From Leptospirales bacterium (lineage in GTDB: Bacteria; Spirochaetota; Leptospiria; Leptospirales; Leptonemataceae), in contig JAEUSB010000007.1 in assembly GCA_016788865.1 (NCBI GenBank), positions 1 to 64,000 of the forward strand: a DNA stretch of 64,000 nt, in the 5' to 3' direction. This document shows positions 19,087 to 27,778 of the stretch, one piece after another (position 1 is the first letter of the stretch; the number at the start of each line of letters is the position of its first letter). The notes below the pieces were generated by a model. That model saw only the letters and a list, made by a program, of their open reading frames with translations, was not told the DNA's origin and did not search any database. The translations under genes and the position numbers were made by a program.

Positions 19087-19096
19087 TTAATGGGGG

Positions 19097-20410
19097 TCAC
19101 TCCGATTCATGCATACCACGCAAAATCTCATGCTTCAGGCGGTCGAGCAAAAGGGCGGACTGCTTCTGCACAGATGCGAGATTTTCTTTCGTGGTAAGTT
19201 CGGTAATGCCTTCACTCAGAAATTTCTTGAGAATTGCCTTCATTTCCTCGCGCCCTTCCTCGCTTGTCAGGGCCGATTTCAAGCCATCCTTGATGGAAGC
19301 CTCTGCTGCATACAGGACCATCTTTAGAATAGGGGCAAGTGGAGTGCGCAAATAGGTACCCATTGCGGCATACACGGAATGAACTGCCAGGGTAGTAATC
19401 TGCGGCTCAACATCGGGAAGCACTGTGTCCGTAATCCGGTCGATCTGTGTGTCCAGGAGTTCGCGCGTTACCTGAACCACTTCGCTCTGCCCGAGTCCAT
19501 CGGTATCTGTTTTTTCAACGATTACCGCCATCTGATCGAGAATGTTCACGAGGACCATTCCAGATATTTCTTCTGCAATCAGCGCTGCATTGTCGTGCAG
19601 CAGTTCCGGCAGGATGCTCTGGCCAGGAATGAGTCGTGCCTGTTTCATTCTGAAGTAGAGTGGAATCGCGCGAAGCAATCTCAACCAGACTGCATGATGC
19701 GGTGGAATCAGGTTAAAGATTTCAGTGCAGTGGCGAACCGGGAATAAATACCACTTGCGGTGTTGCTTTCTGGCGATTGCGAGAATCCACCTGGCCAGGA
19801 AATCCACCCAGAAGAACAGCACGAACCACATATCGATCTTGAAGAAGTAGTCTTTCATCTCGCCGTCTTCATCAATCCAGCGGAAATAGTTCTGACTCAT
19901 GAGCGGGCGAATCTCACGATCGAAAAACGCTTTCTCTTCTGCAGCCATGGGTCCGGTGAGATTCGCTGTAGTCCAGAACCGCGTGAATGCATCCTTCGCA
20001 GAGTCGTTTCCGTAATGCTTACGCATGCGGTTCTTAATCACCTGCAGAGTTCCGTCCTTTTCAGCGATACTGAAGTGGCTGAACCCAGGCTTCTGATCGA
20101 TCATTTCCTTGCTCATGTTGATGAGCTCAGCATAGATTTTTTCTGCATCGCGCGGGTTTGCACCAAAAGCCGTTGCGAACGCTTTGTCCGCCTGTTCGAG
20201 ATACGAACTTGTGAAACGGTGGGCCTCTATGCCTTTGACCGGGTCGTACATTTGAACCAGGTTGGGAGCCCGCTCCAGCAGAATGTCACGCGTTGTGACG
20301 CGCATATACGGCAGCTTCCAGAGATAAGCGGCGTCAAAGATTACAAACCCAAAGTTTACCAGGCCGACGAGACAAAATAGAATCTGATACACCCGGTTCA
20401 AAATCTTCAT
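19097..20410 (-). CDS. Hypothetical membrane protein, 437 aa
   Basis: I do not recognise a named family. One membrane helix lies at about residues 8-28. A soluble, charged domain covers about 30-190. A second hydrophobic stretch at about 193-215 ('WFVLFFWVDFLARWILAIA') is followed by a positively charged segment and 'LIPPHHAVWLRLLRAIPLYFR'. That second part vaguely resembles the S2-S4 region of voltage-gated ion channels, but no pore loop is visible, so this is only a suggestion. The C-terminal 200 residues are helical and charged. It is the first gene of a likely operon with trpE and trpG and is divergent from tmk. Confidence 0.6.
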   Translation of the reverse strand: MKILNRVYQILFCLVGLVNFGFVIFDAAYLWKLPYMRVTTRDILLERAPNLVQMYDPVKGIEAHRFTSSYLEQADKAFATAFGANPRDAEKIYAELINMSKEMIDQKPGFSHFSIAEKDGTLQVIKNRMRKHYGNDSAKDAFTRFWTTANLTGPMAAEEKAFFDREIRPLMSQNYFRWIDEDGEMKDYFFKIDMWFVLFFWVDFLARWILAIARKQHRKWYLFPVRHCTEIFNLIPPHHAVWLRLLRAIPLYFRMKQARLIPGQSILPELLHDNAALIAEEISGMVLVNILDQMAVIVEKTDTDGLGQSEVVQVTRELLDTQIDRITDTVLPDVEPQITTLAVHSVYAAMGTYLRTPLAPILKMVLYAAEASIKDGLKSALTSEEGREEMKAILKKFLSEGITELTTKENLASVQKQSALLLDRLKHEILRGMHESE

Positions 20411-20477
20411 AACTCTCTACTGTTCGGCGCAAGTTTGCCTGTCATTCAATAATTTCCGCATGACGTAGCGAAAAGAG

Positions 20478-20505
20478 TTGAATCACCGCGGGAGAACCCT
20501 ATAAC
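20478..20505 (+). promoter_or_regulatory. Candidate sigma-70 promoter for tmk
   Basis: TTGAAT at 20478 and TATAAC at 20500 are separated by 16 bp. The -10 box ends six bases before the tmk ATG, so transcription would begin at or near the start codon and the mRNA would be leaderless. There is no good Shine-Dalgarno sequence upstream of tmk, which fits. Confidence 0.5.
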
Positions 20506-20511
20506 AGCAAC

Positions 20512-21105
20512 ATGGCGGCCGGTCTGTTCGTTGTGTTCGAAGGGATTGATGGATCGGGCAAAAGTACACTCACAAAAGCAATCTGGGATGACCTGGGAAC
20601 CCAGGCTCTGCTGCTCCGCGAACCAACCGGGCTCCATACCGGCAAGCTCATCCGCGAGAAGCTGGCGGCCCCAAACACCATGTCCCAGAAGGATTGGATT
20701 CAGCTTTTTTCAGATGATCGCGCTCTCGACGTAGAGCAGCACCTGACGCCGGCCCTTGCGGCTGGCAAGATAGTCCTGATGGACCGTTATTATTACTCCA
20801 CTGCTGCCTACCAGGGCCAGAATCCACCTGATCTTTCGGCGCTGCAAATTGTACAGTCCCAGCAAGCCCTCTTTCCCCGGCCGGACATGGTGGTGTATCT
20901 GGAGATTTCTCCCGATGCGGCCCTTTCACGACTGGGTTCCCGGGCAGGTCTTGAGATATTCGAAACCAAAAGCCAGCTGGAACGCATTGCAAAGAACTAC
21001 GACTCAATCATACCAAAGGAAGCTTTGCGCCTCGATGCGGCAAAGCCCGTCGCGACAAATGTTGAGAAAGTAAAAAAAGCAATTGGAAAGAAGGTTCCCA
21101 TCTGA
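20512..21105 (+). CDS. tmk: Thymidylate kinase
   Basis: This enzyme phosphorylates dTMP to dTDP with ATP. The P-loop GIDGSGKST is at residues 11-19, the DRYYYST motif at about 89-95 binds the dTMP, and 'LREPTG' at about 37-42 is also typical. The protein has 197 residues, normal for bacterial TMK. The region where the LID normally carries a run of Arg residues reads 'SRAGLEIFETKSQLERI', which is short but recognisable. It is a single-gene unit: divergent from the membrane protein gene and convergent with the UPF0598 fusion. Its promoter appears to give a leaderless transcript. Confidence 0.9.
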   Translation: MAAGLFVVFEGIDGSGKSTLTKAIWDDLGTQALLLREPTGLHTGKLIREKLAAPNTMSQKDWIQLFSDDRALDVEQHLTPALAAGKIVLMDRYYYSTAAYQGQNPPDLSALQIVQSQQALFPRPDMVVYLEISPDAALSRLGSRAGLEIFETKSQLERIAKNYDSIIPKEALRLDAAKPVATNVEKVKKAIGKKVPI

Positions 21106-21124
21106 CTGCGGACTGCGGACTCTT

Positions 21125-22126
21125 CTATCTTGTCTCTTCCGTCACGACGAATAGCCCCTGCGCTACGGCCAGTACTCCCCCAACTTGATTAAGAATCTCT
21201 CCGCTGAGGAAGACCTTGCGTCGTTCACGTCTCAGCAGAATTGCCTTCAATTCCAATGGTTCGCCAATCTTGCACGGTTGCTTGAAGTCCACGTTTAGAT
21301 TTGCGGTAAAGCCCTTAAAGCCCTGACCCTTCATCGCTTTCGCCATGACCTCGTCCAGGAGTAGCGAGATAAAGCCTCCGTGCATGAACTGCGGATGCCC
21401 GGCCATCCAACCGGGAGGGGTAAACCAGCTATGAGCCTGGCCGCTGTTCTTAAAATACAGGAAAGGAAGTGCAATTCCGGGGTCGTTTCCGGCGCCACAT
21501 CCAAAACATACTGTTCCAGTTTCGGGACGGAAAACTACAATATTTGAATCCAGTTCGAGAGGCTCAATTACGTGCAAACGGACTCGAGTGTGTGCCGTTG
21601 TTTCTACGTATGCATAGTAGGGTCCAAAGCTCTCAATTGATCTACCCATCTCGATGATCAACTCCCTGTTGAGCAATCCCCATTGGCCGACGGGTGCCGG
21701 GTAAAGCAAGGCCTCTGCATTGCCAGCATAGCGCAATTGGACAGGATCAAATACGACTGATAGCCCGGGTGCGTAGTACAATTTTCCATCTACCAGCTTC
21801 TGGAATACCATGGGAGTGTGTGATGCTTTGATAAAGTTCAACTCACGACCGCATGGTGAAAGATATGGATATTCCGGATGGCTCCCTGTATCATTGGACT
21901 TCAAGCGTGCAAAGAAGAAGTCCAGAAAAGCCGGGTCGCTGAGTTCGGTTCCATCGTGAAAGAGCCTGCCCTGCCGGTCTATAGTGTAGAAATACTCGCG
22001 TTCCAATGTATCTCCTGTGGTCCATCCGGCCACGATGGCCGCAATTTCAAGGCAACGACCCTGAGTGACCGCCAGCCAGCACTTTCCTAAAAAATGCCAG
22101 GAATTTGTTTTTTCTGTCACACCCAT
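21125..22126 (-). CDS. UPF0598 (DUF4505) domain fused to a hotdog thioesterase
   Basis: The protein joins two families. Residues about 35-165 match UPF0598 (DUF4505, the mammalian C8orf82 family): 'REYFYTIDRQGRLFHDG', 'FLDFFFARLKSN', 'YPYLSPCGRELNFI' and 'ALLYPAPVGQWGLL'. Residues about 185-330 match a PaaI/4HBT-type hotdog thioesterase: 'CFGCGAGNDPGIALPF', 'HPQFMHGGFISLLLDEVMA' and a final beta strand. UPF0598 has no assigned reaction. The fusion suggests an acyl-CoA-linked substrate. The frame is open to 22504, but upstream codons overlap rmuC in the opposite strand; I chose ATG 22126, with ATG 22135 as alternative. No ribosome site is visible. Confidence 0.78.
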   Translation of the reverse strand: MGVTEKTNSWHFLGKCWLAVTQGRCLEIAAIVAGWTTGDTLEREYFYTIDRQGRLFHDGTELSDPAFLDFFFARLKSNDTGSHPEYPYLSPCGRELNFIKASHTPMVFQKLVDGKLYYAPGLSVVFDPVQLRYAGNAEALLYPAPVGQWGLLNRELIIEMGRSIESFGPYYAYVETTAHTRVRLHVIEPLELDSNIVVFRPETGTVCFGCGAGNDPGIALPFLYFKNSGQAHSWFTPPGWMAGHPQFMHGGFISLLLDEVMAKAMKGQGFKGFTANLNVDFKQPCKIGEPLELKAILLRRERRKVFLSGEILNQVGGVLAVAQGLFVVTEETR

Positions 22127-22142
22127 ATGATACATTGTCTCT

Positions 22143-23420
22143 ATGACTGATTTTCTCCTGGCTTTCAACGCCCTGGCTATTTCTGCAACTCTGGGTCTTA
22201 TGCTCATTCTGTTCCTGCGTCGCCAGGGCTCCGCGGATCCCGGTCTCGACCGGAGATTGGACAGCCAGGAGAAGCAAATCGAGAAACTGGAACGGGGACT
22301 CCGGGAGGAGATCGCGCGAAATCGCACGGAGGCCACGACGTCCGCTCGGCAGGGTCGGGAAGAACTACAAAATTCTCTCCACAAAATGACGGAGTCAAAT
22401 GCAGCCCGATTGACGGATATGTCCCGCCTGCAGCAACAGAGTCTCGATACAATGCGCAAGACGGTGGAAGATCGCCTCCGACTCTTGCAGGAAGATAACG
22501 TCAAGAAACTGGAAGAAATGCGCTCTACAGTGGATGAAAAGCTTCAATCCACGCTGGAACGGCGACTGTCGGATTCGTTCCGGCTCGTGAGTGAACGGCT
22601 GGAGCAGGTACACAAAGGTCTTGGGGAGATGCAACACCTTGCCGTGGGCGTGGGTGACTTGAAAAAGGTCCTGGCAAACGTCAAGACGCGAGGCAACTGG
22701 GGAGAGATTCAACTTTCCCTTTTGCTTGAACAAATCCTTTCGCCAGATCAGTACGATAAGAACGTTCGCACGCGCACCAGCGGGTCTGACTATGTTGAAT
22801 TCGCGATCAAGATCCCAATAAACGATCAGATCATGTGGCTTCCTGTGGATTCTAAGTTTCCGCAGGATGTGTATGATCGCCTGGTTGTGGCACAGGAGAA
22901 TGCAGATCCCGATCTGGTGGAAAAGGCAGGCCGCGATCTGGAGAGCTTTATCAAGAAATCGGCGCGCGAAATTGCAGACAAATACGTTGAGCCACCTCGC
23001 ACAACGGATTATGCAATTCTCTTTCTACCAACAGAGGGACTTTATGCTGAAGTGATTCGTCGCACCGGGCTTGTTACAACTTTGCAAGCAGATTTCAGAG
23101 TAGCAGTGGCAGGGCCAACCACACTGGCAGCACTTCTCAATACGTTTCAAATGGGTTTTCGCACCATGGCCATCCAGAAACGCTCCAATGAGGTTTGGGA
23201 ATTGCTGGAGGAGATCCAACATGACTTTGGAAAGTTTGGCGTCCTACTTGAAAAGACGCAGAAAAAATTACAGGACGCAACGGATTCCATACACACTGTT
23301 CGCGGAAAGGCAGATCGAATGCAGAAGCGACTTGCCCAGGCCGGTACCTATCATGTGACGGATGGCGCAGGAATTGTAAACGGCGAACAGGAAGCCCAGG
23401 AGTTACTCGGGCTCAAGTGA
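22143..23420 (+). CDS. rmuC: DNA recombination protein RmuC
   Basis: This is an RmuC-family protein of 425 residues. An N-terminal membrane anchor (about residues 3-24) is followed by a long coiled coil (about 35-160) and the RmuC nuclease-like domain (about 165-400) with 'GNWGEIQLSLLLEQIL', 'PVDSKFPQDVYDRL' and 'YAILFLPTEGLYAEV'. In Escherichia coli RmuC limits inversion at short repeats; the core has a PD-(D/E)xK nuclease-like fold. Its ATG lies only 16 bases from the start of the divergent UPF0598 gene, so the promoters of both genes must overlap the other coding region. A TATGAT box at 22126 is a candidate -10. Confidence 0.88.
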   Translation: MTDFLLAFNALAISATLGLMLILFLRRQGSADPGLDRRLDSQEKQIEKLERGLREEIARNRTEATTSARQGREELQNSLHKMTESNAARLTDMSRLQQQSLDTMRKTVEDRLRLLQEDNVKKLEEMRSTVDEKLQSTLERRLSDSFRLVSERLEQVHKGLGEMQHLAVGVGDLKKVLANVKTRGNWGEIQLSLLLEQILSPDQYDKNVRTRTSGSDYVEFAIKIPINDQIMWLPVDSKFPQDVYDRLVVAQENADPDLVEKAGRDLESFIKKSAREIADKYVEPPRTTDYAILFLPTEGLYAEVIRRTGLVTTLQADFRVAVAGPTTLAALLNTFQMGFRTMAIQKRSNEVWELLEEIQHDFGKFGVLLEKTQKKLQDATDSIHTVRGKADRMQKRLAQAGTYHVTDGAGIVNGEQEAQELLGLK

Positions 23421-23467
23421 GGGCTGTGTCTACCGTCATCGGATGATTTCCGGGCTCCGCGCGACGG

Positions 23468-24169
23468 TCAGCAGCCGGCCAGCGCGCGTCTAAACTCGCC
23501 GCGCCGGAGCCAGGTGCGAAATTCCGCCTGCCAGTCATTTGGCCATTGGAGCGCGGCAGGAACATCGTATAGTTGGCGCGTCTGGTAGGAAGTTTTCAGA
23601 AAGCGTTCCAGCTGACCCTTTTGCCAGACGAATAACACGAAAGCGGATGAACGCGCGGCCACCTGGATCGCTCGCTCACGCGAGCTCAGATCCACTGACT
23701 CCCAGGATTTCAAATCGACGTCTGATAAATCAATCTTCCCAGACGTTAAGCGGTCAATCAACCATTGCGGAATGGATGCATTCGAACCGCAGGCAGCTGC
23801 ATTGCTCTCAAGGAAATAGGCAAGACCTTCATGCAGCCAGTACGGCGTGTCCGGGCGATTCAGATCCAGCAGCGCATGGGCCAGCTCGTGCCGCGCTGAA
23901 TCAGATTTTGCATTGGGATCAAGACCAATCACCTTCTTTCGCGAATCGTACGCTGCAGGTATACTGGCGCTCCTAAAGACAATCCGAATGGGTTCGCGCA
24001 TGGGAAAGAAACGCGACCAATTCTCGCCGGTACGAGCCAGATTGTCGATCTGTCCCGCCGAAGGGGAGCCTTCGATGATGAACCCATCGCGCTGTCGCTG
24101 AAGGTGACATTGAAGCGAAAAGACAAGCACGAAAGTTAGAGTCGGAGTTAGCCTGGCGCAAAGGGCCAT
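23468..24169 (-). CDS. Lipoprotein with gluzincin-type zinc protease motif
   Basis: This probable lipoprotein of 233 residues has a hydrophobic signal and lipobox FSLQC (Cys21). The zinc motif HELAH is at residues 94-98, followed by 'WLHEGLAYFLE' where Glu114 would be the third ligand, as in peptidase MA-like proteins. The frame is open to 24295, but the ATG at 24169 places the signal peptide at the very N-terminus, so I start there. The stop of the STAS gene is 19 bases upstream on the same strand. The natural substrate is unknown; a periplasmic peptidase or scaffold are both possible. Confidence 0.72.
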   Translation of the reverse strand: MALCARLTPTLTFVLVFSLQCHLQRQRDGFIIEGSPSAGQIDNLARTGENWSRFFPMREPIRIVFRSASIPAAYDSRKKVIGLDPNAKSDSARHELAHALLDLNRPDTPYWLHEGLAYFLESNAAACGSNASIPQWLIDRLTSGKIDLSDVDLKSWESVDLSSRERAIQVAARSSAFVLFVWQKGQLERFLKTSYQTRQLYDVPAALQWPNDWQAEFRTWLRRGEFRRALAGC

Positions 24170-24188
24170 GATCCCGGGACTGTTTGCG

Positions 24189-24515
24189 TCAGGTGGCGCG
24201 TGGAACGATCTCTGCAATCTTCTGCACTTCCACGAGTTCAAGAATAACGCGAATCTTCCGGTCGACGCCCAGGAATCTGAACGCGGACTTGCCACGGGTC
24301 TGTTCCTGGAAGAGTCTGTGAATTGTCACAAGCTCCGTAATTCCAAGAGAATTGAGATATTCCACTGCTTCGAAGTCAATTTCCACCAGAGTGACGTCCG
24401 CGGTGACAAACGGTGCCGCTTTCAGGGCAGCAAGAACGTAATTGCTACCGTCAAGACGAGGGTGCAGTATGCGGATTCGAACTACCTGTCCGTCTTTTGT
24501 GACTTCTGCGTGCAC
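24189..24515 (-). CDS. STAS-domain protein, anti-sigma factor antagonist-like
   Basis: This single-domain STAS protein has 108 residues. 'LVEIDFEAVEYLNSLGITEL' is the core with the conserved Ser before LGI (the residue phosphorylated in SpoIIAA-type antagonists), preceded by a strand typical of the fold. The C-terminus '...FRFLGVDRKIRVILELVEV' completes it. It would be switched by a serine kinase and phosphatase, neither of which is encoded in the window. It precedes the zinc-motif lipoprotein with 19 bases between them, so the two probably share a transcript, though a functional link is not evident. Confidence 0.75.
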   Translation of the reverse strand: MHAEVTKDGQVVRIRILHPRLDGSNYVLAALKAAPFVTADVTLVEIDFEAVEYLNSLGITELVTIHRLFQEQTRGKSAFRFLGVDRKIRVILELVEVQKIAEIVPRAT

Positions 24516-24588
24516 ATAGCCAGAAAACCCATGCCCATGATTTCCTCAAATAAAAACTTGAATGCGCATTCAGGCCGGGAGCCAATTC

Positions 24589-25620
24589 ATGCAAAAAATG
24601 CCAAAAGGGATAGCTATCGTGGCCCAACGGGTCGTCCGCTTCTGCCGCGAGCATCCAGCGATCGCACTTTGCACCAGCACAACCCTGGCGCAATTCTTCT
24701 TCCTGCGCAGCCTTCCATGGCCTTACGCTCTGATGATGCTTATTCCCGCGACAGGCATCACCTATTTAGTGCTTCGACTGACGCTCCCCTGGCTCATTCG
24801 CAGGTTTAATAGACCTGGCCGCCGCTACGTAGAACTCCTCATTGCGCTCGTCTGTTTTACATTCATCTATACAACGTTGACGCTCCCCTGGTGGAGCTTG
24901 ATTCTCATGTTGCTGCTCTGGCTCTGGATGATCTTTCAAGTCACGGAGAAGGCTGCCGGGCATTTCTGGACCGCTCTGGCCGGCCTGCTAATCTTTGTTC
25001 TCTTCTTGCTGGCCCACCGGCTGTTGCTGCTTGAGCAGGGCCTGCTCTATGCCTTCATGCAACGATCAAAACCGGAACCGCAATTGCGCATGCAAGGTGG
25101 TCTCGCGGAAGCTACAGTTGAACGCGATGGAAAACCTGTCCTGGGTCTGGAGATTCCCAAAAGCCGCACCTTTATTACGCCAAGAGTCATTCAGGAATCG
25201 GAGATGTTTTCAGGTGGCATTCCTCTTGGAGCGATTGGTGGACGTGATCCCTGGGATCATCCTACGATAATCTTTTCTGAACTCATGCAGCCGGAACGCG
25301 GGAACGGTCTGGGGGTTTTCCTGGGCGGAATGAATTTCGCAGGAACAGTAGAAATGGCAAGCGCAGCCCAGGTTGACAGGTTGGCCTTCGCAGGATTTGA
25401 ACTCGATGGCATCGCGTTTGAGTTTCGGCTGCCAAAGAATCGTAAGCGAATGCGCATGGGCTTCTACTGTTCACCCAAATTTGATACGGCAATTGTACTC
25501 TACGAGGAGGTAGAGCCCGGCTTCCCGCACAGTCCCACTATACTCAAGACACTTGACTCGCTACGTCCGGGGATTCAAAAAGGGAATCCCAATTGCACAC
25601 TGCGACCTGCAAAGCCTTGA
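24589..25620 (+). CDS. Hypothetical multi-pass membrane protein, 343 aa
   Basis: No family recognised. The N-terminal half has about five hydrophobic helices between residues 15 and 150, with Arg-rich connecting loops. The C-terminal half (about 165-343) is a soluble beta-rich domain with 'FITPRVIQESEMFSGGIPL' and a predicted extracytoplasmic location. I use ATG 24589 because GGGAG lies seven bases upstream; an in-frame ATG at 24562 has no ribosome site. It is divergent from the STAS gene and followed 33 bases later by a cyclophilin gene. Confidence 0.6.
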   Translation: MQKMPKGIAIVAQRVVRFCREHPAIALCTSTTLAQFFFLRSLPWPYALMMLIPATGITYLVLRLTLPWLIRRFNRPGRRYVELLIALVCFTFIYTTLTLPWWSLILMLLLWLWMIFQVTEKAAGHFWTALAGLLIFVLFLLAHRLLLLEQGLLYAFMQRSKPEPQLRMQGGLAEATVERDGKPVLGLEIPKSRTFITPRVIQESEMFSGGIPLGAIGGRDPWDHPTIIFSELMQPERGNGLGVFLGGMNFAGTVEMASAAQVDRLAFAGFELDGIAFEFRLPKNRKRMRMGFYCSPKFDTAIVLYEEVEPGFPHSPTILKTLDSLRPGIQKGNPNCTLRPAKP

Positions 25621-25653
25621 CATCCTGAGATTGTTTTCGAACGATCTCACATC

Positions 25654-26418
25654 ATGTTTTCAAAACACGCAAAGCTCATTTTCACACTCAGCCTGATAGC
25701 AGGAACAACGCTTTTTTGCTCACAGAATATGGAAGCCAAACTACCAGCGCGACCGGGATTATTCGCAGTTATTGATACAACGCAAGGAGCGCTTGCAATT
25801 GAACTCTTTCCCGATGCAGCTCCAAAGACTGTTCAGAACTTCATCGACCTGGCTAAAAAGGGGTTCTACAAAGGAATTGTTTTTCATCGCGTGATTCCTG
25901 ACTTCATGGCGCAAACCGGAGATCCAACCGGATCCGGTTCCGGCGGACCTGGCTATCAGTTTGAAGACGAAATCAGCGCAAAGGCGCTGGGCCTCGACAA
26001 GACCAAAGTTAAAGAAGCACCAGAGTACGGACGTCAGGCACAACAGCTTGCGATTAAGAACCTCCGGATCTCAAGTCAGGCAGAGCTGAATCAACGCCGC
26101 GCACAAATGGAAGCTGAGATGCGCAAGATAGGCGAGATGTCCGTCGAGGAAGTACTGACGCAAAGCGGATATTCATTTCAGAATAGTCTTCCGTCAAAAC
26201 AACCGGTGAAAGGAGCCCTTGCGATGGCCAACGCTGGACCAAATACTAACGGTTCACAGTTCTTCATAAATCAGGTGGACACGCCTCATCTGGCGGGTTT
26301 ACACACAGTCTTTGGTCAACTGGAAGCAACGGACGCTGCTATCCTGGATAAGATAATTGCGGCTGGAAACGGGAACACAAAGATCAAAGACATTCACATT
26401 TTCGACAAGCGCAAGTAA
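25654..26418 (+). CDS. Exported cyclophilin-type peptidyl-prolyl isomerase with internal insertion
   Basis: This is a periplasmic or lipid-anchored cyclophilin of 254 residues. A signal with possible lipobox (TLFC, about Cys23) leads to the cyclophilin domain: 'PKTVQNFIDLAKKGFYKGIVFHRVIPDFMAQTGDP' holds the catalytic Arg-Phe region and Gln. 'AMANAGPNTNGSQFFI' forms the substrate pocket, and 'LAGLHTVFGQ' follows. Between 'FEDEI' and 'GALAMANAG', where most bacterial cyclophilins have about 12 residues, there are about 75, mostly charged and helical. It would help envelope proteins fold. It is convergent with the tldE homologue, seven bases away. Confidence 0.88.
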   Translation: MFSKHAKLIFTLSLIAGTTLFCSQNMEAKLPARPGLFAVIDTTQGALAIELFPDAAPKTVQNFIDLAKKGFYKGIVFHRVIPDFMAQTGDPTGSGSGGPGYQFEDEISAKALGLDKTKVKEAPEYGRQAQQLAIKNLRISSQAELNQRRAQMEAEMRKIGEMSVEEVLTQSGYSFQNSLPSKQPVKGALAMANAGPNTNGSQFFINQVDTPHLAGLHTVFGQLEATDAAILDKIIAAGNGNTKIKDIHIFDKRK

Positions 26419-26425
26419 CGGGTAG

Positions 26426-27778
26426 CTAATCGCCGCCTATCGTTACCGAGGAAATAAGCAAGGTGGGAGCCGCGGTGCTTCCCATCTTGAAGCTCACATC
26501 GTTGCCTACGGCCGTCAGGTTGCCAAGCATCTCAAGGAAATTTCCGGCTATCGTGATCTCCTGAACCGGATAGGATAAGGCGCCATTTTCAATCCAGAAA
26601 CCCGCAGCACCCTGGGAAAGATCTCCTGTAACGCCGTTAAATCCCATTCCCATGAGCTGGGTTACATAGAGCCCTGATTTCACCGATCCAATGATAGCAT
26701 CCGGGGAATCCTTTCCAGGCAGCATGTATAAATTGGATGACGAGGCAACCGGCGACGATTGATATCCGCGCACAGCATTTCCGGTTGGTTTCCGACCAAG
26801 CTTCCGCGCTGAATATGACTCGCAGGGCATTTCGAGCAAGACGCCATCTCGCACAAGGTCCATCCGGCGCGAAGGCAAGCCCTCGCCGTCAAACGGCCTT
26901 GATGCTGGACCATCCGGGAGCGTGGCATCATCCACAATATTCAGCAGAGCAGACCCAATTTGTTTACCCAGTTTTTCAAAGAGAAAAGAGGATTTGCGGT
27001 AGATGCTTCCTCCCGACGCCGCAGAAAAAATCATTCCTACAAAGCGGCGCGAAACAAGCGGATCAACAACGAGCTGCGCGGTCTGCGATTTCACTTTTCT
27101 GGCGCCCAGCCTTGCTACCGTCCGGCGCGCCGCTTCCTTGCCGATTGATTCAGGCGCATCCAGTTTGGAGAAGAATCGATCATACGAATACCAGTAGTCA
27201 GTTTGTTTTACCCCGCCCTCTTCTGCCAGCAGCGAAGCTGATATTCCCACAGACGTCCCTTCATATTGCCCAACAAAGCCGTCAGAATTTGCAAGCGTAA
27301 AGCGACCGTGAGAATCAGACCAACCTGTGCCATCTGAGTTCACGATGCGTTTATCAAACGCAAGACCGGCTGCCTCGCAGGCTCGGGCCATCTCGATTTT
27401 CTTCTCCGGTAGAATTGACGCGATCGTGGTGTCCGTCAGATTGAGTTTGCCATCATATTTGCCGAGTAATTCGCGCGCGGCCAGACCGTTCGCCGGATCA
27501 GAGTCGGAAACACGAAGGATAGAGAGAGCATCACGCACAAGAGACTTGACCGACTTATCCCCGAAATCCGTTGTATGTGTAATCGCAACAGCCTGGTTCT
27601 TGAAAACACGAATCCCCAGGCCGCGCGAAATGGATTCTTCTAATTTCTCAATCTTACCAAGGCGCAACTGCACGCTGAACTCGGAGGATTCAGCCGCAAC
27701 CACATCGCATGCATCGGCTCCTTGCCGCATTACTTCTTTGACTACATCTTCTGCGAAAGCTTTTGAATCCAGGCTCAT
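26426..27778 (-). CDS. pmbA: TldE/PmbA-family metalloprotease partner
   Basis: This is the TldE (PmbA) subunit, 450 residues. TldE lacks the zinc HExxxH motif, as here, and forms a heterodimer with TldD that degrades unfolded peptides and removes leaders in several modified-peptide pathways. 'SRGLGIRVFKNQAVAITHTTD' is the typical N-terminal block. 'GLYVTQLMGMGFNGVTGDLS' and 'LSYPVQEITIAGNFLEMLGN' are the typical C-terminal blocks. It overlaps tldD by ATGA. No precursor peptide gene is visible beside the pair, so a general protein quality role is the default reading. Confidence 0.9.
   Translation of the reverse strand: MSLDSKAFAEDVVKEVMRQGADACDVVAAESSEFSVQLRLGKIEKLEESISRGLGIRVFKNQAVAITHTTDFGDKSVKSLVRDALSILRVSDSDPANGLAARELLGKYDGKLNLTDTTIASILPEKKIEMARACEAAGLAFDKRIVNSDGTGWSDSHGRFTLANSDGFVGQYEGTSVGISASLLAEEGGVKQTDYWYSYDRFFSKLDAPESIGKEAARRTVARLGARKVKSQTAQLVVDPLVSRRFVGMIFSAASGGSIYRKSSFLFEKLGKQIGSALLNIVDDATLPDGPASRPFDGEGLPSRRMDLVRDGVLLEMPCESYSARKLGRKPTGNAVRGYQSSPVASSSNLYMLPGKDSPDAIIGSVKSGLYVTQLMGMGFNGVTGDLSQGAAGFWIENGALSYPVQEITIAGNFLEMLGNLTAVGNDVSFKMGSTAAPTLLISSVTIGGD

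Noticed and set aside
19097..20410. Voltage-gated ion channel
   Set aside because: Only a weak S2-S4-like pattern is seen; no pore loop or selectivity filter is visible.
22127..22504. Upstream extension of the UPF0598 fusion frame
   Set aside because: It runs opposite to the well-supported rmuC coding region and its residues are Arg/Ser/Cys-rich, typical of an antisense shadow.
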